From: Pseudomonas sp. ADAK13 | Lineage (GTDB): Bacteria; Pseudomonadota; Gammaproteobacteria; Pseudomonadales; Pseudomonadaceae | Assembly (NCBI RefSeq): GCF_012935715.1 | Contig: NZ_CP052860.1 | Location: 5,828,001-5,892,000, forward strand | DNA: 64,000 bases | Reading direction: 5' to 3' | Shown: positions 27,088 to 35,189 of the stretch, one piece after another | Layout of the letters: every line of letters starts with the position of its first letter | Position numbering within the stretch: position 1 is the first letter of the stretch | Position numbers and translations under genes: made by a program | The notes under the pieces: generated by a model | Databases searched by the model: none | Seen by the model: the letters and a program-made list of their open reading frames with translations, nothing else | What the model was told of the DNA's origin: nothing

Positions 27088-27840
27088 ATGAAATTACAAG
27101 ACAAGGTTGCACTGATTACGGGTGCCGGTGCGGGTATTGGTGAAGCGACCGCCAAGCTGTTCGTGGCTGAGGGCGCCAAGGTTATCGTCGCCGATCGCAA
27201 CATCGAGCAAGCGCTGGCCGTAGCACAAGCGCTGGGCAGCCAGGCATTTGCGGTTCAGGCCGATGTTTCTGACGCGGCTCAGGTCAAGGCTATGGTTGAA
27301 AAGGCCGTGGCGCATTTCGGCGGCATCGACATCCTGGTGAATAACGCAGGTTTCGGTACGCTGGGAACTGTCGTCACGGTCGATGAGCAAACCTGGGACG
27401 AGGTCATCAACGTCAACCTGAAGGGTGTATTTCTGTGCTCAAAATACGCCATTCCTGAAATTATTCGACGCGGCGGCGGGGCGGTCGTGAACCTGGCATC
27501 TACTATTTCTGTGGTGGGTATCAAGGATCGCGCAGCTTACGTTGCTGCCAAAGGCGGTGTCGCAGCGCTGACGCGCGCAATGGCCCTTGACCATGCCCTT
27601 GAAGGCGTTCGTGTGAACAGTGTGGCGCCAGGCGTGATCGCTTCCAGCTATTACGACAAGATTTTCGAAACTGTTCCAGACCCGGTAGCGTTCAAAAAAG
27701 GGCTGGAAGCACGTTCGCCATTGAACAAAATGGGCGAGCCCATCGATATTGCCAACGTGATTTTGTTCCTGGCTTCTCAGGATTCCAGTTTTGCAACGGG
27801 CGCGATGTTCACTGTGGACGGTGGCTACACCGCCTGGTGA
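27088..27840 (+). CDS. SDR-family oxidoreductase
   Basis: This classical short-chain dehydrogenase of 250 residues has the cofactor motif LITGAGAGIGEATA (TGxxxGxG) and ILVNNAGFG. The catalytic Ser lies in VVNLASTISVVG and the Tyr-Lys pair in AAYVAAKGGVAAL. The C-terminal FATGAMFTVDGGYTAW is also typical. Asp in the second strand (VIVADRN) suggests NAD over NADP. It is the first gene of the operon controlled by the palindrome at 26991. A close but broken copy lies at 51980. The NIPSNAP-like gene follows after four bases. Confidence 0.88.
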   Translation: MKLQDKVALITGAGAGIGEATAKLFVAEGAKVIVADRNIEQALAVAQALGSQAFAVQADVSDAAQVKAMVEKAVAHFGGIDILVNNAGFGTLGTVVTVDEQTWDEVINVNLKGVFLCSKYAIPEIIRRGGGAVVNLASTISVVGIKDRAAYVAAKGGVAALTRAMALDHALEGVRVNSVAPGVIASSYYDKIFETVPDPVAFKKGLEARSPLNKMGEPIDIANVILFLASQDSSFATGAMFTVDGGYTAW

Positions 27841-27844
27841 GGAC

Positions 27845-28417
27845 ATGTCGATGATCGATGAACTGCGCGAATACCAATTGACCCCCGAAGCCTGGGAAAA
27901 ATACTGGACTCTTTTCGAGAGCCTTTGTTTGCCGATTCGGGGTGATAAATATGGCAAGTTGCAAGGCCTGTGGCAGGAGCGAGTAGGGGACAACGTCATC
28001 TTTCGGCACCTTTGGCGGTACGAATCCCTGGACGAGCGGGCCCGCTTGAGGGCGCAATTGATCAAGGTAGATGCATGGCGAGAAACTTTTCTGCCTCAGG
28101 CAGCAGCCCAGGTCAGCCAGCAGTTCCTGCAAGTGCTCATACCCAGGCTTTACACGGTCATCGATAGCCTCGCACCGGTTCGCTACCTGCATAAATATCG
28201 CTGTCCAACGGGCAAGGCGGGTGCTGTGATCCAGCAAATCAATTGCGCAGTAACTGAGGGCCGATCTCACGTGTGCGGCCTTTGGGCGACGGAGTTTTCG
28301 GACCCCAACCAGGTGGTCGTCATGGGTGCCGACCCCGAGGCCCCCCAAGTCGATATCCAGGCGTCGTTGGTCGTAGAAACACGTTCTCTCAAGCCATTAC
28401 GTGTTCTGCGCACCTGA
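27845..28417 (+). CDS. NIPSNAP-family protein
   Basis: This 190-residue protein looks like a tandem NIPSNAP-type ferredoxin-fold domain. It begins MSMIDELREYQLTPEAWEKYW, has LQGLWQERVGDNVIFRHLWRYESLDERARLRAQL, and closes with VEITRS-like VVETRSLKPLR. NIPSNAP proteins are often found with catabolic oxidoreductases, with no defined reaction. The ATG at 27845 follows GAGGAC just after the SDR stop, so the two are probably translated together. Longer upstream frames are read-through of the SDR gene. Confidence 0.7.
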   Translation: MSMIDELREYQLTPEAWEKYWTLFESLCLPIRGDKYGKLQGLWQERVGDNVIFRHLWRYESLDERARLRAQLIKVDAWRETFLPQAAAQVSQQFLQVLIPRLYTVIDSLAPVRYLHKYRCPTGKAGAVIQQINCAVTEGRSHVCGLWATEFSDPNQVVVMGADPEAPQVDIQASLVVETRSLKPLRVLRT

Positions 28418-28468
28418 CATCCGGACACATCGGCTGGATTACTTCTCAATGACTCGGAAAAGTGACCT

Positions 28469-29503
28469 ATGAAATTCAAACGAATGATCAATGTTGTCGG
28501 AGCTCACGTTGCTGGTGAGCGCAATGATGTGATTACCGGTGGCGTGCTGGATGTGCCTGGCAACACCATGTTCGACAAGATGAAGTACCTGGAAACCCAG
28601 GGCGATGACCTGCGTAAATTCCTGCTCCAGGAACCTCGCGGCACCGTGACCCAGTGCATCAACCTGGTGTTGCCTTCATCGCACCCGGAGGCCGATGCCG
28701 GCTTTGTCATTATGGAGTCCGAGTTCTACCCGCCGATGTCGGGTAGCAACACGATCTGTACAGTCACAGCGTTGCTTGAGACCGGCATGATAGCGATGGT
28801 CGAGCCTGTTACTCGCCTGACGCTCGAAGCCCCGGGTGGCCTCGTGCGTGTTGAAGCACGCTGCCAGGATGGCAAATGCCTGAGTGTGAAATTCACTAAC
28901 GTCCCCTGCTTCGTATTTGCCCTCGACAAGCACATAGAAGTACCCGGGCTTGGTACGCTCAAAGTCGACGTGGCCTATGGCGGCATGATCTACGTACTGG
29001 CAGATGCTCGATCGCTTGGCTTCGACATTACACCTGACGAAGCGGCAACGCTGGTCAGCGTTGGGGAGACCATCAAGGCGGCGGCCGCAGAGCAAATCCC
29101 GGCGGTGCACCCCGAACAACCGGAAATTCACACCATCAACCAGACCCTCTTTGCCGGGCCAATGCGCGATGACCCTCAAGGCAAGCGCTCGCGCAACGGC
29201 GTGATCGTGTCCCCTGGCCGTCTCGACCGCTCGCCCTGCGGCACGGGCACCAGCGCACGCCTGGCCGTCATGCATGCGCGCGGCCAGATCAAGCCGGGCG
29301 AGAAGCTGATTCACGAGTCCATTCTGAGCACTGAGTTTGTCGGTGAAATCGTCGAGACGCTGACAGTAGGCGATCGCGCCGGCATTCGCCCGGCCATCAG
29401 CGGCCAAGCGTTCCTCACCGGTTTTCACCAATATGTTCTTGATCCAAATGATCCATTCCCAACGGGCTACACCCTGAGCGATACCTGGCGTAAAAATAGC
29501 TGA
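28469..29503 (+). CDS. Proline-racemase-family protein (Ser91/Cys257 type)
   Basis: This 344-residue protein belongs to the proline racemase / 4-hydroxyproline epimerase / trans-3-hydroxyproline dehydratase superfamily. The first catalytic position, normally Cys in MCG-NT, is Ser91 in PPMSGSNTICT. The second is Cys257 in DRSPCGTGTSARLA. Ser/Cys members of this family are known to be epimerases or dehydratases, not proline racemases. The N-terminus GAHVAGERNDVITGGVLDVPG is typical. Its neighbours (aspartate dehydrogenase, cupin, alpha/beta hydrolase) are not those of hydroxyproline catabolism, so the substrate may be a different imino or amino acid. Confidence 0.85.
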   Translation: MKFKRMINVVGAHVAGERNDVITGGVLDVPGNTMFDKMKYLETQGDDLRKFLLQEPRGTVTQCINLVLPSSHPEADAGFVIMESEFYPPMSGSNTICTVTALLETGMIAMVEPVTRLTLEAPGGLVRVEARCQDGKCLSVKFTNVPCFVFALDKHIEVPGLGTLKVDVAYGGMIYVLADARSLGFDITPDEAATLVSVGETIKAAAAEQIPAVHPEQPEIHTINQTLFAGPMRDDPQGKRSRNGVIVSPGRLDRSPCGTGTSARLAVMHARGQIKPGEKLIHESILSTEFVGEIVETLTVGDRAGIRPAISGQAFLTGFHQYVLDPNDPFPTGYTLSDTWRKNS

Positions 29504-29571
29504 TGATTTGCTGGGGGCTCGGCTGAAACTGCTGGGCGCACACCGTTAGAAGCTATTTTTTTATCTTGAGA

Positions 29572-29585
29572 TGTAAACGATTACT
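29572..29585. promoter_or_regulatory. LacI-type operator inside the operon
   Basis: TGTAAACGATTACT lies in the 136-base gap before the cupin gene and differs from the perfect site by two positions. It suggests a second, internal promoter under the same regulator. Confidence 0.7.
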
Positions 29586-29639
29586 AGCCGGTAAAGCAGG
29601 TCTTTTCCGGTTCATCCAGCAAGGCTGACGGAGGTTTTC

Positions 29640-30161
29640 ATGACTAACAAGGCAATAGATTCAAACGAAACGCCAGACGTTAAAGGAACGCTGGTTTACG
29701 TCACTCGCGAGACGGAGGTGAGTTACTGGCAGCCCAAGCCGGCTAACGGCTACGTATCAGTGGCGGTGTCACCCCAGCAGTTCGAGATGAATCACAACTT
29801 CTCTGTGGGCACCCAATTGCTTCCGCCCGGCGGCCGTGTCCGTGAGCATGCCCATGTAATGAACGAAGAGGTCCTGCACTTCGTTTCCGGCACCGGTACC
29901 GCCGTGGTCGATGGCAAGGTCTTCAAGCTTGAGCCAGGCGCGACGTTGTTTTTGGGCAAACACAACTCCCACACATTCAGCAACGACGGCGATGTCGATC
30001 TGCACTGGGTTTGGTTTATGACCCCCAGCGGCCTGGAGACGTTCTTCCGTGATATAGGCCGACCTCGTCAGCACGGCGAGGCGGCTCCGGAGCCCTTTGA
30101 GCGGCCCGAGAACATCGACCAAATCGAGTCCACGGGCCTTTTCGCCTACACCAAAAAATGA
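29640..30161 (+). CDS. Cupin-domain protein
   Basis: This 173-residue single-domain cupin has the first metal-binding motif in GGRVREHAHVMNEEVLHFVSGTG (two His and a Glu) and the second in LFLGKHNSHTFSNDGD. It is cytosolic, with no signal peptide. Many such proteins are small dioxygenases, isomerases or sugar-binding enzymes. The gene has its own upstream operator-like site and is followed by the hydrolase gene after 10 bases. Confidence 0.8.
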   Translation: MTNKAIDSNETPDVKGTLVYVTRETEVSYWQPKPANGYVSVAVSPQQFEMNHNFSVGTQLLPPGGRVREHAHVMNEEVLHFVSGTGTAVVDGKVFKLEPGATLFLGKHNSHTFSNDGDVDLHWVWFMTPSGLETFFRDIGRPRQHGEAAPEPFERPENIDQIESTGLFAYTKK

Positions 30162-30171
30162 GACTGATGAC

Positions 30172-30939
30172 ATGGCCAAAAAGCTCTACGCCCACGAGGA
30201 GGGAGCGGGCATCCCTGTGGTGTTGATATCAGGGCTGGGCGGGCTGGCCGACTTCTGGAAGCCCGTCGTCAATCAGCTCAAGCATGACTACCGGGTCATT
30301 ACGTTCGACCATCCAGGAGTAGGCCAGAGCGAAATTGCAGGCGCACCCTGCATTCCCGGTATCGAGGATGCTTTGCTCCGGCTGTTGGATGAGAAGGGCA
30401 TTGAGTCTGCGCATATTTTAGGGCACTCGACCGGTTCACTGGTCGCGCAAAGCATGGCGCTGGATCACCCGAAACGGGTGAAGAGCATCGTGTTGAGCTG
30501 TGGCTGGGCGAAGCCCGACAAGCGCTTCAAGGACTTTTTTGCCTATCGCCAATACTTGCTGATGAAGCTGGGTGGCTCCGCCTACAACGCGCTGACTCGC
30601 CTGGTCGCTTACCCGTCCACCTGGTATGGCGAGCATTTCGCAACAGAGCATCCGCTGGATTTTGAAGAAAGCTCATCGCTGGATGTCGAGATGACCTACG
30701 CGCGGATGGAGATGCTTTTGAACTTCAACCGCCGTGACGAGTTGGCGTCACTCAAGCTGCCCACCTGGGTGATTGGGGCCAAGGATGACTACATCATCCC
30801 GTTTCACCACTCGCAGGAACTCGCCAGCCTGATTCCGGGCGCCAGTCTTGTAGAGCTCAGTGGTGGGCACTTCCCACCGGTTACATGCACTCAATATTAC
30901 TCATTACTGCTTCGTCAATTCTGGGAGTCCCTAGCATGA
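30172..30939 (+). CDS. Alpha/beta hydrolase
   Basis: This 255-residue hydrolase has the standard fold with the nucleophile Ser86 in LGHSTGSLVAQ and an oxyanion region LISGLGGLADFW. The acid Asp lies in VIGAKDDYIIPF and the His in ELSGGHFPPV, so the triad is complete. There is no signal peptide. It sits between the cupin and aspartate dehydrogenase genes, and its stop overlaps the start of the latter. An amide or ester bond in an amino-acid-derived compound is a likely target. The ATG at 30172 is chosen because it starts the recognised domain; a longer frame from 30097 overlaps the cupin gene. Confidence 0.82.
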   Translation: MAKKLYAHEEGAGIPVVLISGLGGLADFWKPVVNQLKHDYRVITFDHPGVGQSEIAGAPCIPGIEDALLRLLDEKGIESAHILGHSTGSLVAQSMALDHPKRVKSIVLSCGWAKPDKRFKDFFAYRQYLLMKLGGSAYNALTRLVAYPSTWYGEHFATEHPLDFEESSSLDVEMTYARMEMLLNFNRRDELASLKLPTWVIGAKDDYIIPFHHSQELASLIPGASLVELSGGHFPPVTCTQYYSLLLRQFWESLA

Positions 30940-31748
30940 GTACCCATAAAATCAGGCGCGTCGGGATCATCGGACTTGGAGCGATCGGCAAGCGTGTCCT
31001 GGACGCCCTGCAAACCCGGCACCTGCCATTGGCTTCCTATGCTGCGATTAACCACGCTGCTGATGTTGATGGCTATGCCAAAGGTCGCAAGGTCGAGCTA
31101 TTTACTGAAGTTCAGGATCTGATCGACTGGAAACCAGACCTGGTCATCGAGTGTGCAGGGCACAGCGCGGTTGTTCATGCAGTGCCAGCTTTCCTCAACG
31201 CAGGAGTCGATGTCGTCATCGCCTCTATCGGCGCGCTCGCTGATAAGGCGTTGGCGGCGACTCTTGAGCACGCCGCCCAGTCCGGTGGGTCACGCTTGAT
31301 CCTTGTCTCTGGCGCAATCGGTGGTTTGGATGCCATGCGTTCCGCTCGCTCTGCCGGCCTTGATGAAGTGTTGTATATCGGTCGTAAACCTCCCAAGGCA
31401 TGGGCTGGGACGCCTGCCGAGGAAGAATTCGATCTGGATCAGATCAAGGTTCCAACGACCATCTTCCGAGGCACGGCCGCTCTTGCATCCGTTCGGTTCC
31501 CAAAAAATGCGAACGTCACGGCGGCCGTCGCGTTGTCGGGCGTGGGTTTTGATCACACGCAGGTGGAGCTGATCGCTGACCCGAGCGTCGCAAAAAACGT
31601 TCATGAAGTGAACGCCAAGGGGGCGTTTGGTGAGTTGTCGATTCGACTGGTCAATAATCCACTGCCGGACAATGTTAAGACATCGTGGCTGGCAGCGTTG
31701 AGCATTGAGGAGGCGGTCAGCAAGCAGTTGCTCAGTACGGTGTTCTGA
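30936..31748 (+). CDS. L-aspartate dehydrogenase-like protein
   Basis: This 270-residue NAD(P)-dependent enzyme has the Rossmann motif RVGIIGLGAIGKRVLDAL, VIECAGHSAV and VIASIGALAD. The conserved aspartate dehydrogenase core is ILVSGAIGGLDAMRSA, with VYIGRKPPKAW-like LYIGRKPPKAW and a catalytic-His region GVGFDHTQVELIADP. The family (NadX) interconverts aspartate and oxaloacetate or iminoaspartate. It is the last gene of the operon and overlaps the hydrolase stop by four bases. Together with two amino-acid ABC systems under the same operator type, it points to catabolism of an aspartate-like or aspartate-yielding compound. Confidence 0.8.
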   Translation: MSTHKIRRVGIIGLGAIGKRVLDALQTRHLPLASYAAINHAADVDGYAKGRKVELFTEVQDLIDWKPDLVIECAGHSAVVHAVPAFLNAGVDVVIASIGALADKALAATLEHAAQSGGSRLILVSGAIGGLDAMRSARSAGLDEVLYIGRKPPKAWAGTPAEEEFDLDQIKVPTTIFRGTAALASVRFPKNANVTAAVALSGVGFDHTQVELIADPSVAKNVHEVNAKGAFGELSIRLVNNPLPDNVKTSWLAALSIEEAVSKQLLSTVF

Positions 31749-31762
31749 TTTTCGAGTTTTAA

Positions 31763-31776
31763 TGTAATCGAATACA
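31763..31776. promoter_or_regulatory. LacI-type site 3' of the operon
   Basis: TGTAATCGAATACA lies just past the aspartate dehydrogenase stop and before the convergent terminator, where no start codon follows. It could act through looping to the other sites, or be a relic of a promoter. Confidence 0.55.
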
Positions 31777-31799
31777 ATGTTTCAGCAGTAACCCATAGA

Positions 31800-31836
31800 A
31801 AACGGCGACGCCATCCATGAATGTGCGTCGCCGTTT
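31800..31836. terminator. Bidirectional hairpin between convergent operons
   Basis: AAACGGCGACGC (31800-31811) pairs perfectly with GCGTCGCCGTTT (31825-31836) around a 13-base loop. The stem is GC-rich and ends in A/T runs on both sides, as in bidirectional rho-independent terminators. It separates the rightward aspartate dehydrogenase operon from the leftward ABC transporter operon. Confidence 0.85.
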
Positions 31837-31843
31837 GTATTTG

Positions 31844-32569
31844 TCAGTGGATCTGATGAGAAAGGAATTGCTGCGTACGCACGTTCCTGGGTGAGTCGAT
31901 GACTTGAGCCGCAGGGCCAATCTCCGCGATCTTGCCGGCGTCGAAGAAGGCAACCCGGCTGGAAACCTCTCGGGCGAAAGCAATTTCATGCGTGACGAGC
32001 ACCATCGTCATCCCTTCTGTCGACAACATCAAAAGCGTATCGAGCACCTCACGCACCAACTGAGGGTCGAGTGCGGCGGTGACCTCGTCAAACAGCATGT
32101 ACCGGGGCTGCATCGCCAGGGCGCGAGCGATAGCCAGGCGCTGTTGCTGGCCTCCGGATAACTGGGTCGGGGACATGTTCGCCTTATCGCCCAGCCCGAC
32201 TTTTTCGAGCTGTGCGTAGGCAACTTCCTCAGCGTTCTGGCGCTTCATCTTGCGAACAACCTTGAGGGCCAATGCCGCGTTGTCGAGCACTGAAAGGTGC
32301 GGAAAAACGTTGTACTGCTGGAACACGATGCCTACATTCGCACGAAGCGCGTTGAGGTCAGTAGCTCGCGAAAAAACATCGATGCCATCGACACAAATGT
32401 TGCCGTCACTGATGCTTTCCAGGCCATTGATGCATTGAAGCAGGGTTGATTTTCCAGAGCCGCTTGGCCCGATTATGGATACCACTTCACCCTTCTCAAC
32501 ACTCATGTCGACACCCTTTAGAATGTTCAGGTTGCCGTAGGACTTATGGACGTTCTTGATTTCGATCAT
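31844..32569 (-). CDS. Polar amino-acid ABC transporter ATPase
   Basis: This 241-residue ATPase of the GlnQ/HisP group has Walker [12 protein letters not shown] (residues 35-45), Q-loop [13 protein letters not shown], signature [15 protein letters not shown], Walker [13 protein letters not shown] and switch [13 protein letters not shown]. It is the last gene of the leftward operon and overlaps the permease gene by four bases. It energises import of the ligand of the binding protein encoded at 33951. Confidence 0.9.
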   Translation of the reverse strand: MIEIKNVHKSYGNLNILKGVDMSVEKGEVVSIIGPSGSGKSTLLQCINGLESISDGNICVDGIDVFSRATDLNALRANVGIVFQQYNVFPHLSVLDNAALALKVVRKMKRQNAEEVAYAQLEKVGLGDKANMSPTQLSGGQQQRLAIARALAMQPRYMLFDEVTAALDPQLVREVLDTLLMLSTEGMTMVLVTHEIAFAREVSSRVAFFDAGKIAEIGPAAQVIDSPRNVRTQQFLSHQIH

Positions 32570-33222
32570 TGACTTAGACCTTTTTCAACTTTGGCACCCA
32601 AGCGAGCGATGGGGTAGCACAACAGGAAGTAAAAGACGCCGACGATCAGTAGCACCAACAGTGGCTCCTGAGTTCGGGTAACGATGATTTGCGATCCACG
32701 CAGAAGCTCTATGTAGCCAATGACCGCAGCCAGGGAGGTATCCTTCAGGACACCCAGGACAATGCCGATCCATGAGGCAAATGTGCGCCGCAGCATGATA
32801 GGTGCGGTGACGCTGACGAATGCCTGCACGTAGCTCATGCCGAGAGACCGTGCCGCCTTCTGCAGGTTTTGCGGTACCGCCTCGAATCCGCCCTTGTAGA
32901 TTTCCGAGCAGAACGAGGCCATGTACAAGGTGAGTACGAGTGCGCTGCACAAGAATGGGCTTAACGGAAAACGAAAGGCGGCCAACGCAGCGTTCACTAC
33001 GATTAACTGTATAAGCAGCGGAACAGAACGGGAAACATCCACCAGTATCATGATCAGGCCATTGCCGATTTTTGACACCGATCTCAGCCAGCCCATCAAG
33101 AAGCCCAGCACGGTGCCCAGGACGATCGCCCAAAGCGCGAGCCAGAGTGTGTGTCCTGCACCCTGGAGCAAGTAGAGAAGGTCATTGGGCTGCAGGCCCG
33201 AGAATAACGGCACACTGTTCAT
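32566..33222 (-). CDS. Amino-acid ABC transporter permease
   Basis: This 218-residue inner-membrane protein of the HisM/GltK type has about five membrane segments. The loop GFEAVPQNLQKAARSLGMSYVQAF, which contacts the ATPase, is clear. Its start overlaps the second permease gene by four bases, so the two are translated in series and form the heterodimeric channel. Confidence 0.87.
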   Translation of the reverse strand: MNSVPLFSGLQPNDLLYLLQGAGHTLWLALWAIVLGTVLGFLMGWLRSVSKIGNGLIMILVDVSRSVPLLIQLIVVNAALAAFRFPLSPFLCSALVLTLYMASFCSEIYKGGFEAVPQNLQKAARSLGMSYVQAFVSVTAPIMLRRTFASWIGIVLGVLKDTSLAAVIGYIELLRGSQIIVTRTQEPLLVLLIVGVFYFLLCYPIARLGAKVEKGLSQ

Positions 33223-33893
33223 GCTTGAGCTCTCCGTTTTCCGCCGTACAGCCGAGCGGCCCCGTAAAGCATCAGCGTCACCAATTTGGCGAGCACGTAA
33301 TAGATGATTGCGGTAGCAATGAAAAACTCGAACGAGCGAAAGGTCAGCGACTGGGCGGTGTACGTTGCCCCGGTTAGTTCCTGGAGGCCAACAACCATGC
33401 CCAACGACGTGTTCAGCAGACTCCAGATCAACTGGTTACCGGCGCCTGGCAAAATCAACGGCACCAATTGAGGAAGGATGATTCGCACGAATGTTTGGCG
33501 CCGGTTCATTCCCAGCGCTGTACCCGCACGGTATTGCCGCGGGTCAACACCCTCTATTCCGCCGCGAATCACTTCGGCCAGGTACCCGGCCGTATTGAAC
33601 GTAATAGCGCCCAGCACGGCATAGAAGGAGTTCACATCAACGCCGAGTGCTCCCAGGCCGAAGTACGCCATATAGATCTGGAACAAACACGGTGTATTGC
33701 GCGCAATCTCGATCCAGCTGACGCAGATTCCCTTCGCGAATTGATTGCTCGAGGATTTACCCCAAGTCAATACGAACGCAATCACTGACCCGAGAACGAA
33801 CGCGAGCAACGTCAGCTCCAGGGTCATGATCAACCCGGGCAGCAAGTCGGGGAAAGCCTTCCATACTGGCGCCCATTGGAAGTGATAGTTCAA
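33219..33893 (-). CDS. Amino-acid ABC transporter permease
   Basis: This 224-residue permease has LTLLAFVLGSVIAFVLTWG, the motif IEIARNTPCLFQIYMAYFGLG and the ATPase-contact loop GGIEGVDPRQYRAGTALGMNRRQTF. It follows the binding-protein gene after 57 bases and overlaps the next permease gene. It belongs to the polar amino-acid transporter family. Confidence 0.87.
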   Translation of the reverse strand: MNYHFQWAPVWKAFPDLLPGLIMTLELTLLAFVLGSVIAFVLTWGKSSSNQFAKGICVSWIEIARNTPCLFQIYMAYFGLGALGVDVNSFYAVLGAITFNTAGYLAEVIRGGIEGVDPRQYRAGTALGMNRRQTFVRIILPQLVPLILPGAGNQLIWSLLNTSLGMVVGLQELTGATYTAQSLTFRSFEFFIATAIIYYVLAKLVTLMLYGAARLYGGKRRAQA

Positions 33894-33950
33894 GGCATCG
33901 CCCCTCCTTCAATAGGGTGGGAGCCCGAAGGCTCACACCGTTCAACGTAA

Positions 33951-34760
33951 TTAAAGCTTGTCCAGGGCAGGGGCGTCGGTTTGATACCACTTCTTGTACA
34001 GCTCTGCGTAACGGCCACTCACTTGCTGCTGGTGCAGGAACAAGTTGGTGAAACGAAGGAAGTCCGTGCTGTCGCGTGTCACCATCATCCCAACAGTATC
34101 CTTGGGAAACGGGGCATCGCAGCAGGTATGAAACGCCTGGTACTGAGGCAGTTTTGTCAGCTCGCTGGCCGCTTGAACATTGACGATAAAGGCGTCCACC
34201 TTGCCTTGGGCCAGTGCAAGGTTCCGGTCACTGTCATTGCTGACGGTCAGGTATTGGCCGCTGGCGTCATTCCATTTTTTGAAGTAGTTCTGGAATAGCG
34301 AGTCTTCTGCTGCTCCACGAACGCCGGCTACACGTTTGCCTTTCAAATCATCAAACGTTTTGATGTTCGCGTCTTTGCGCGCGACCACCACAAAGCTGTA
34401 TGAGGAATAAGGAGAGGTAAAGGCGACCGTTTTTGCGCGCTCCAGAGTGATGGTTGCGCTGGCAATCGAGATATCGACCTGGCTCGACAATAGGGCCGGA
34501 ATACGCTGAGGGGAGGGCGTCTCGACAATGACCGGTTTGACACCCAACGCCTTGGCCAGGTCCTGGCAGTACTCCACGTCATAACCTGTCGGGTTATTGG
34601 ACGAGTCACGAAAACCGTTAGGCGGGTAGTCCAGCATGACGCCGCATTTAAGCTCGCCTGCCGAGATCACGTCGTCGAGTTTGTCTGCCATGGCGGGTGC
34701 CGCTGCTGCCATCAGCGAGACCAGAGCGGCGGTGGTAACAAGTTTCTGCTTCACGTTCAT
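33951..34760 (-). CDS. Amino-acid ABC transporter substrate-binding protein
   Basis: This 269-residue periplasmic protein starts with a Sec signal peptide (VTTAALVSLMAAAAPAMA, cleaved near residue 25). The SBP family 3 pattern follows: ELKCGVMLDYPPNGFRD, DVEYCQDLAKALGVKPV, the ligand-site PALLSSQVDISIASATITLERAKTVAFTSPY, and DLKGKRVAGVRGAAED. It is the first gene of the leftward transporter operon and has LacI-type sites upstream at 34790 and 34990. A small polar or acidic amino acid is the likely ligand. Confidence 0.88.
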   Translation of the reverse strand: MNVKQKLVTTAALVSLMAAAAPAMADKLDDVISAGELKCGVMLDYPPNGFRDSSNNPTGYDVEYCQDLAKALGVKPVIVETPSPQRIPALLSSQVDISIASATITLERAKTVAFTSPYSSYSFVVVARKDANIKTFDDLKGKRVAGVRGAAEDSLFQNYFKKWNDASGQYLTVSNDSDRNLALAQGKVDAFIVNVQAASELTKLPQYQAFHTCCDAPFPKDTVGMMVTRDSTDFLRFTNLFLHQQQVSGRYAELYKKWYQTDAPALDKL

Positions 34761-34789
34761 TCTTCATACCTTTGGTTGATGGGAAGGAA

Positions 34790-34803
34790 TGTAATCCTTT
34801 ACA
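34790..34803. promoter_or_regulatory. LacI-type operator upstream of ABC operon
   Basis: TGTAATCCTTTACA, an imperfect palindrome of the 26991 type, lies 30 bases upstream of the binding-protein start. A second copy follows 200 bases further at 34990. Confidence 0.7.
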
Positions 34804-34989
34804 TTTGCAGGAGCAGAAAGCGTGCCATATCGCTTTTCAACGGCCCTGACTGCCTTCATGCGCCTGTCTTTTGCGGGTTTTTACCCTCGATTGATAGAAT
34901 ATAGTCCGTATTTACAGCCTTTGGAGACTCTCAAACGGCCGAAATGAACTGATGTGTCACATTCGACGCTCTGTTTTGGTGCTGATTAA

Positions 34990-35003
34990 TGTAATCGATT
35001 ACT
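34990..35003. promoter_or_regulatory. LacI-type operator, distal copy
   Basis: TGTAATCGATTACT lies in the 429-base gap 34761-35189 between the ABC operon and glcB; no gene is seen in this gap. It is 200 bases from the proximal site, a distance suitable for looping. Confidence 0.65.
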
Positions 35004-35189
35004 TTTTTGTTCCGATGGTGAGAAAATTTGTAACGCTGGGCGTGTGCGAGTGAAGGATAAGATGCGGCGAAGGGTGACGGATCGACGGCGCTCCTTAACC
35101 CTGAGTGCCCGCGGCTACCTGCCAAAGCGCCCACGCCGGATGCAATGCATCGGGCGCTGGCGGCGCAGGTGAAACCTGTTGCGGATGGT

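Noticed and set aside
35126..35158. Terminator after glcB
   Set aside because: AGCGCCC...GGGCGCT forms a stem but no T run follows in the direction of glcB transcription.
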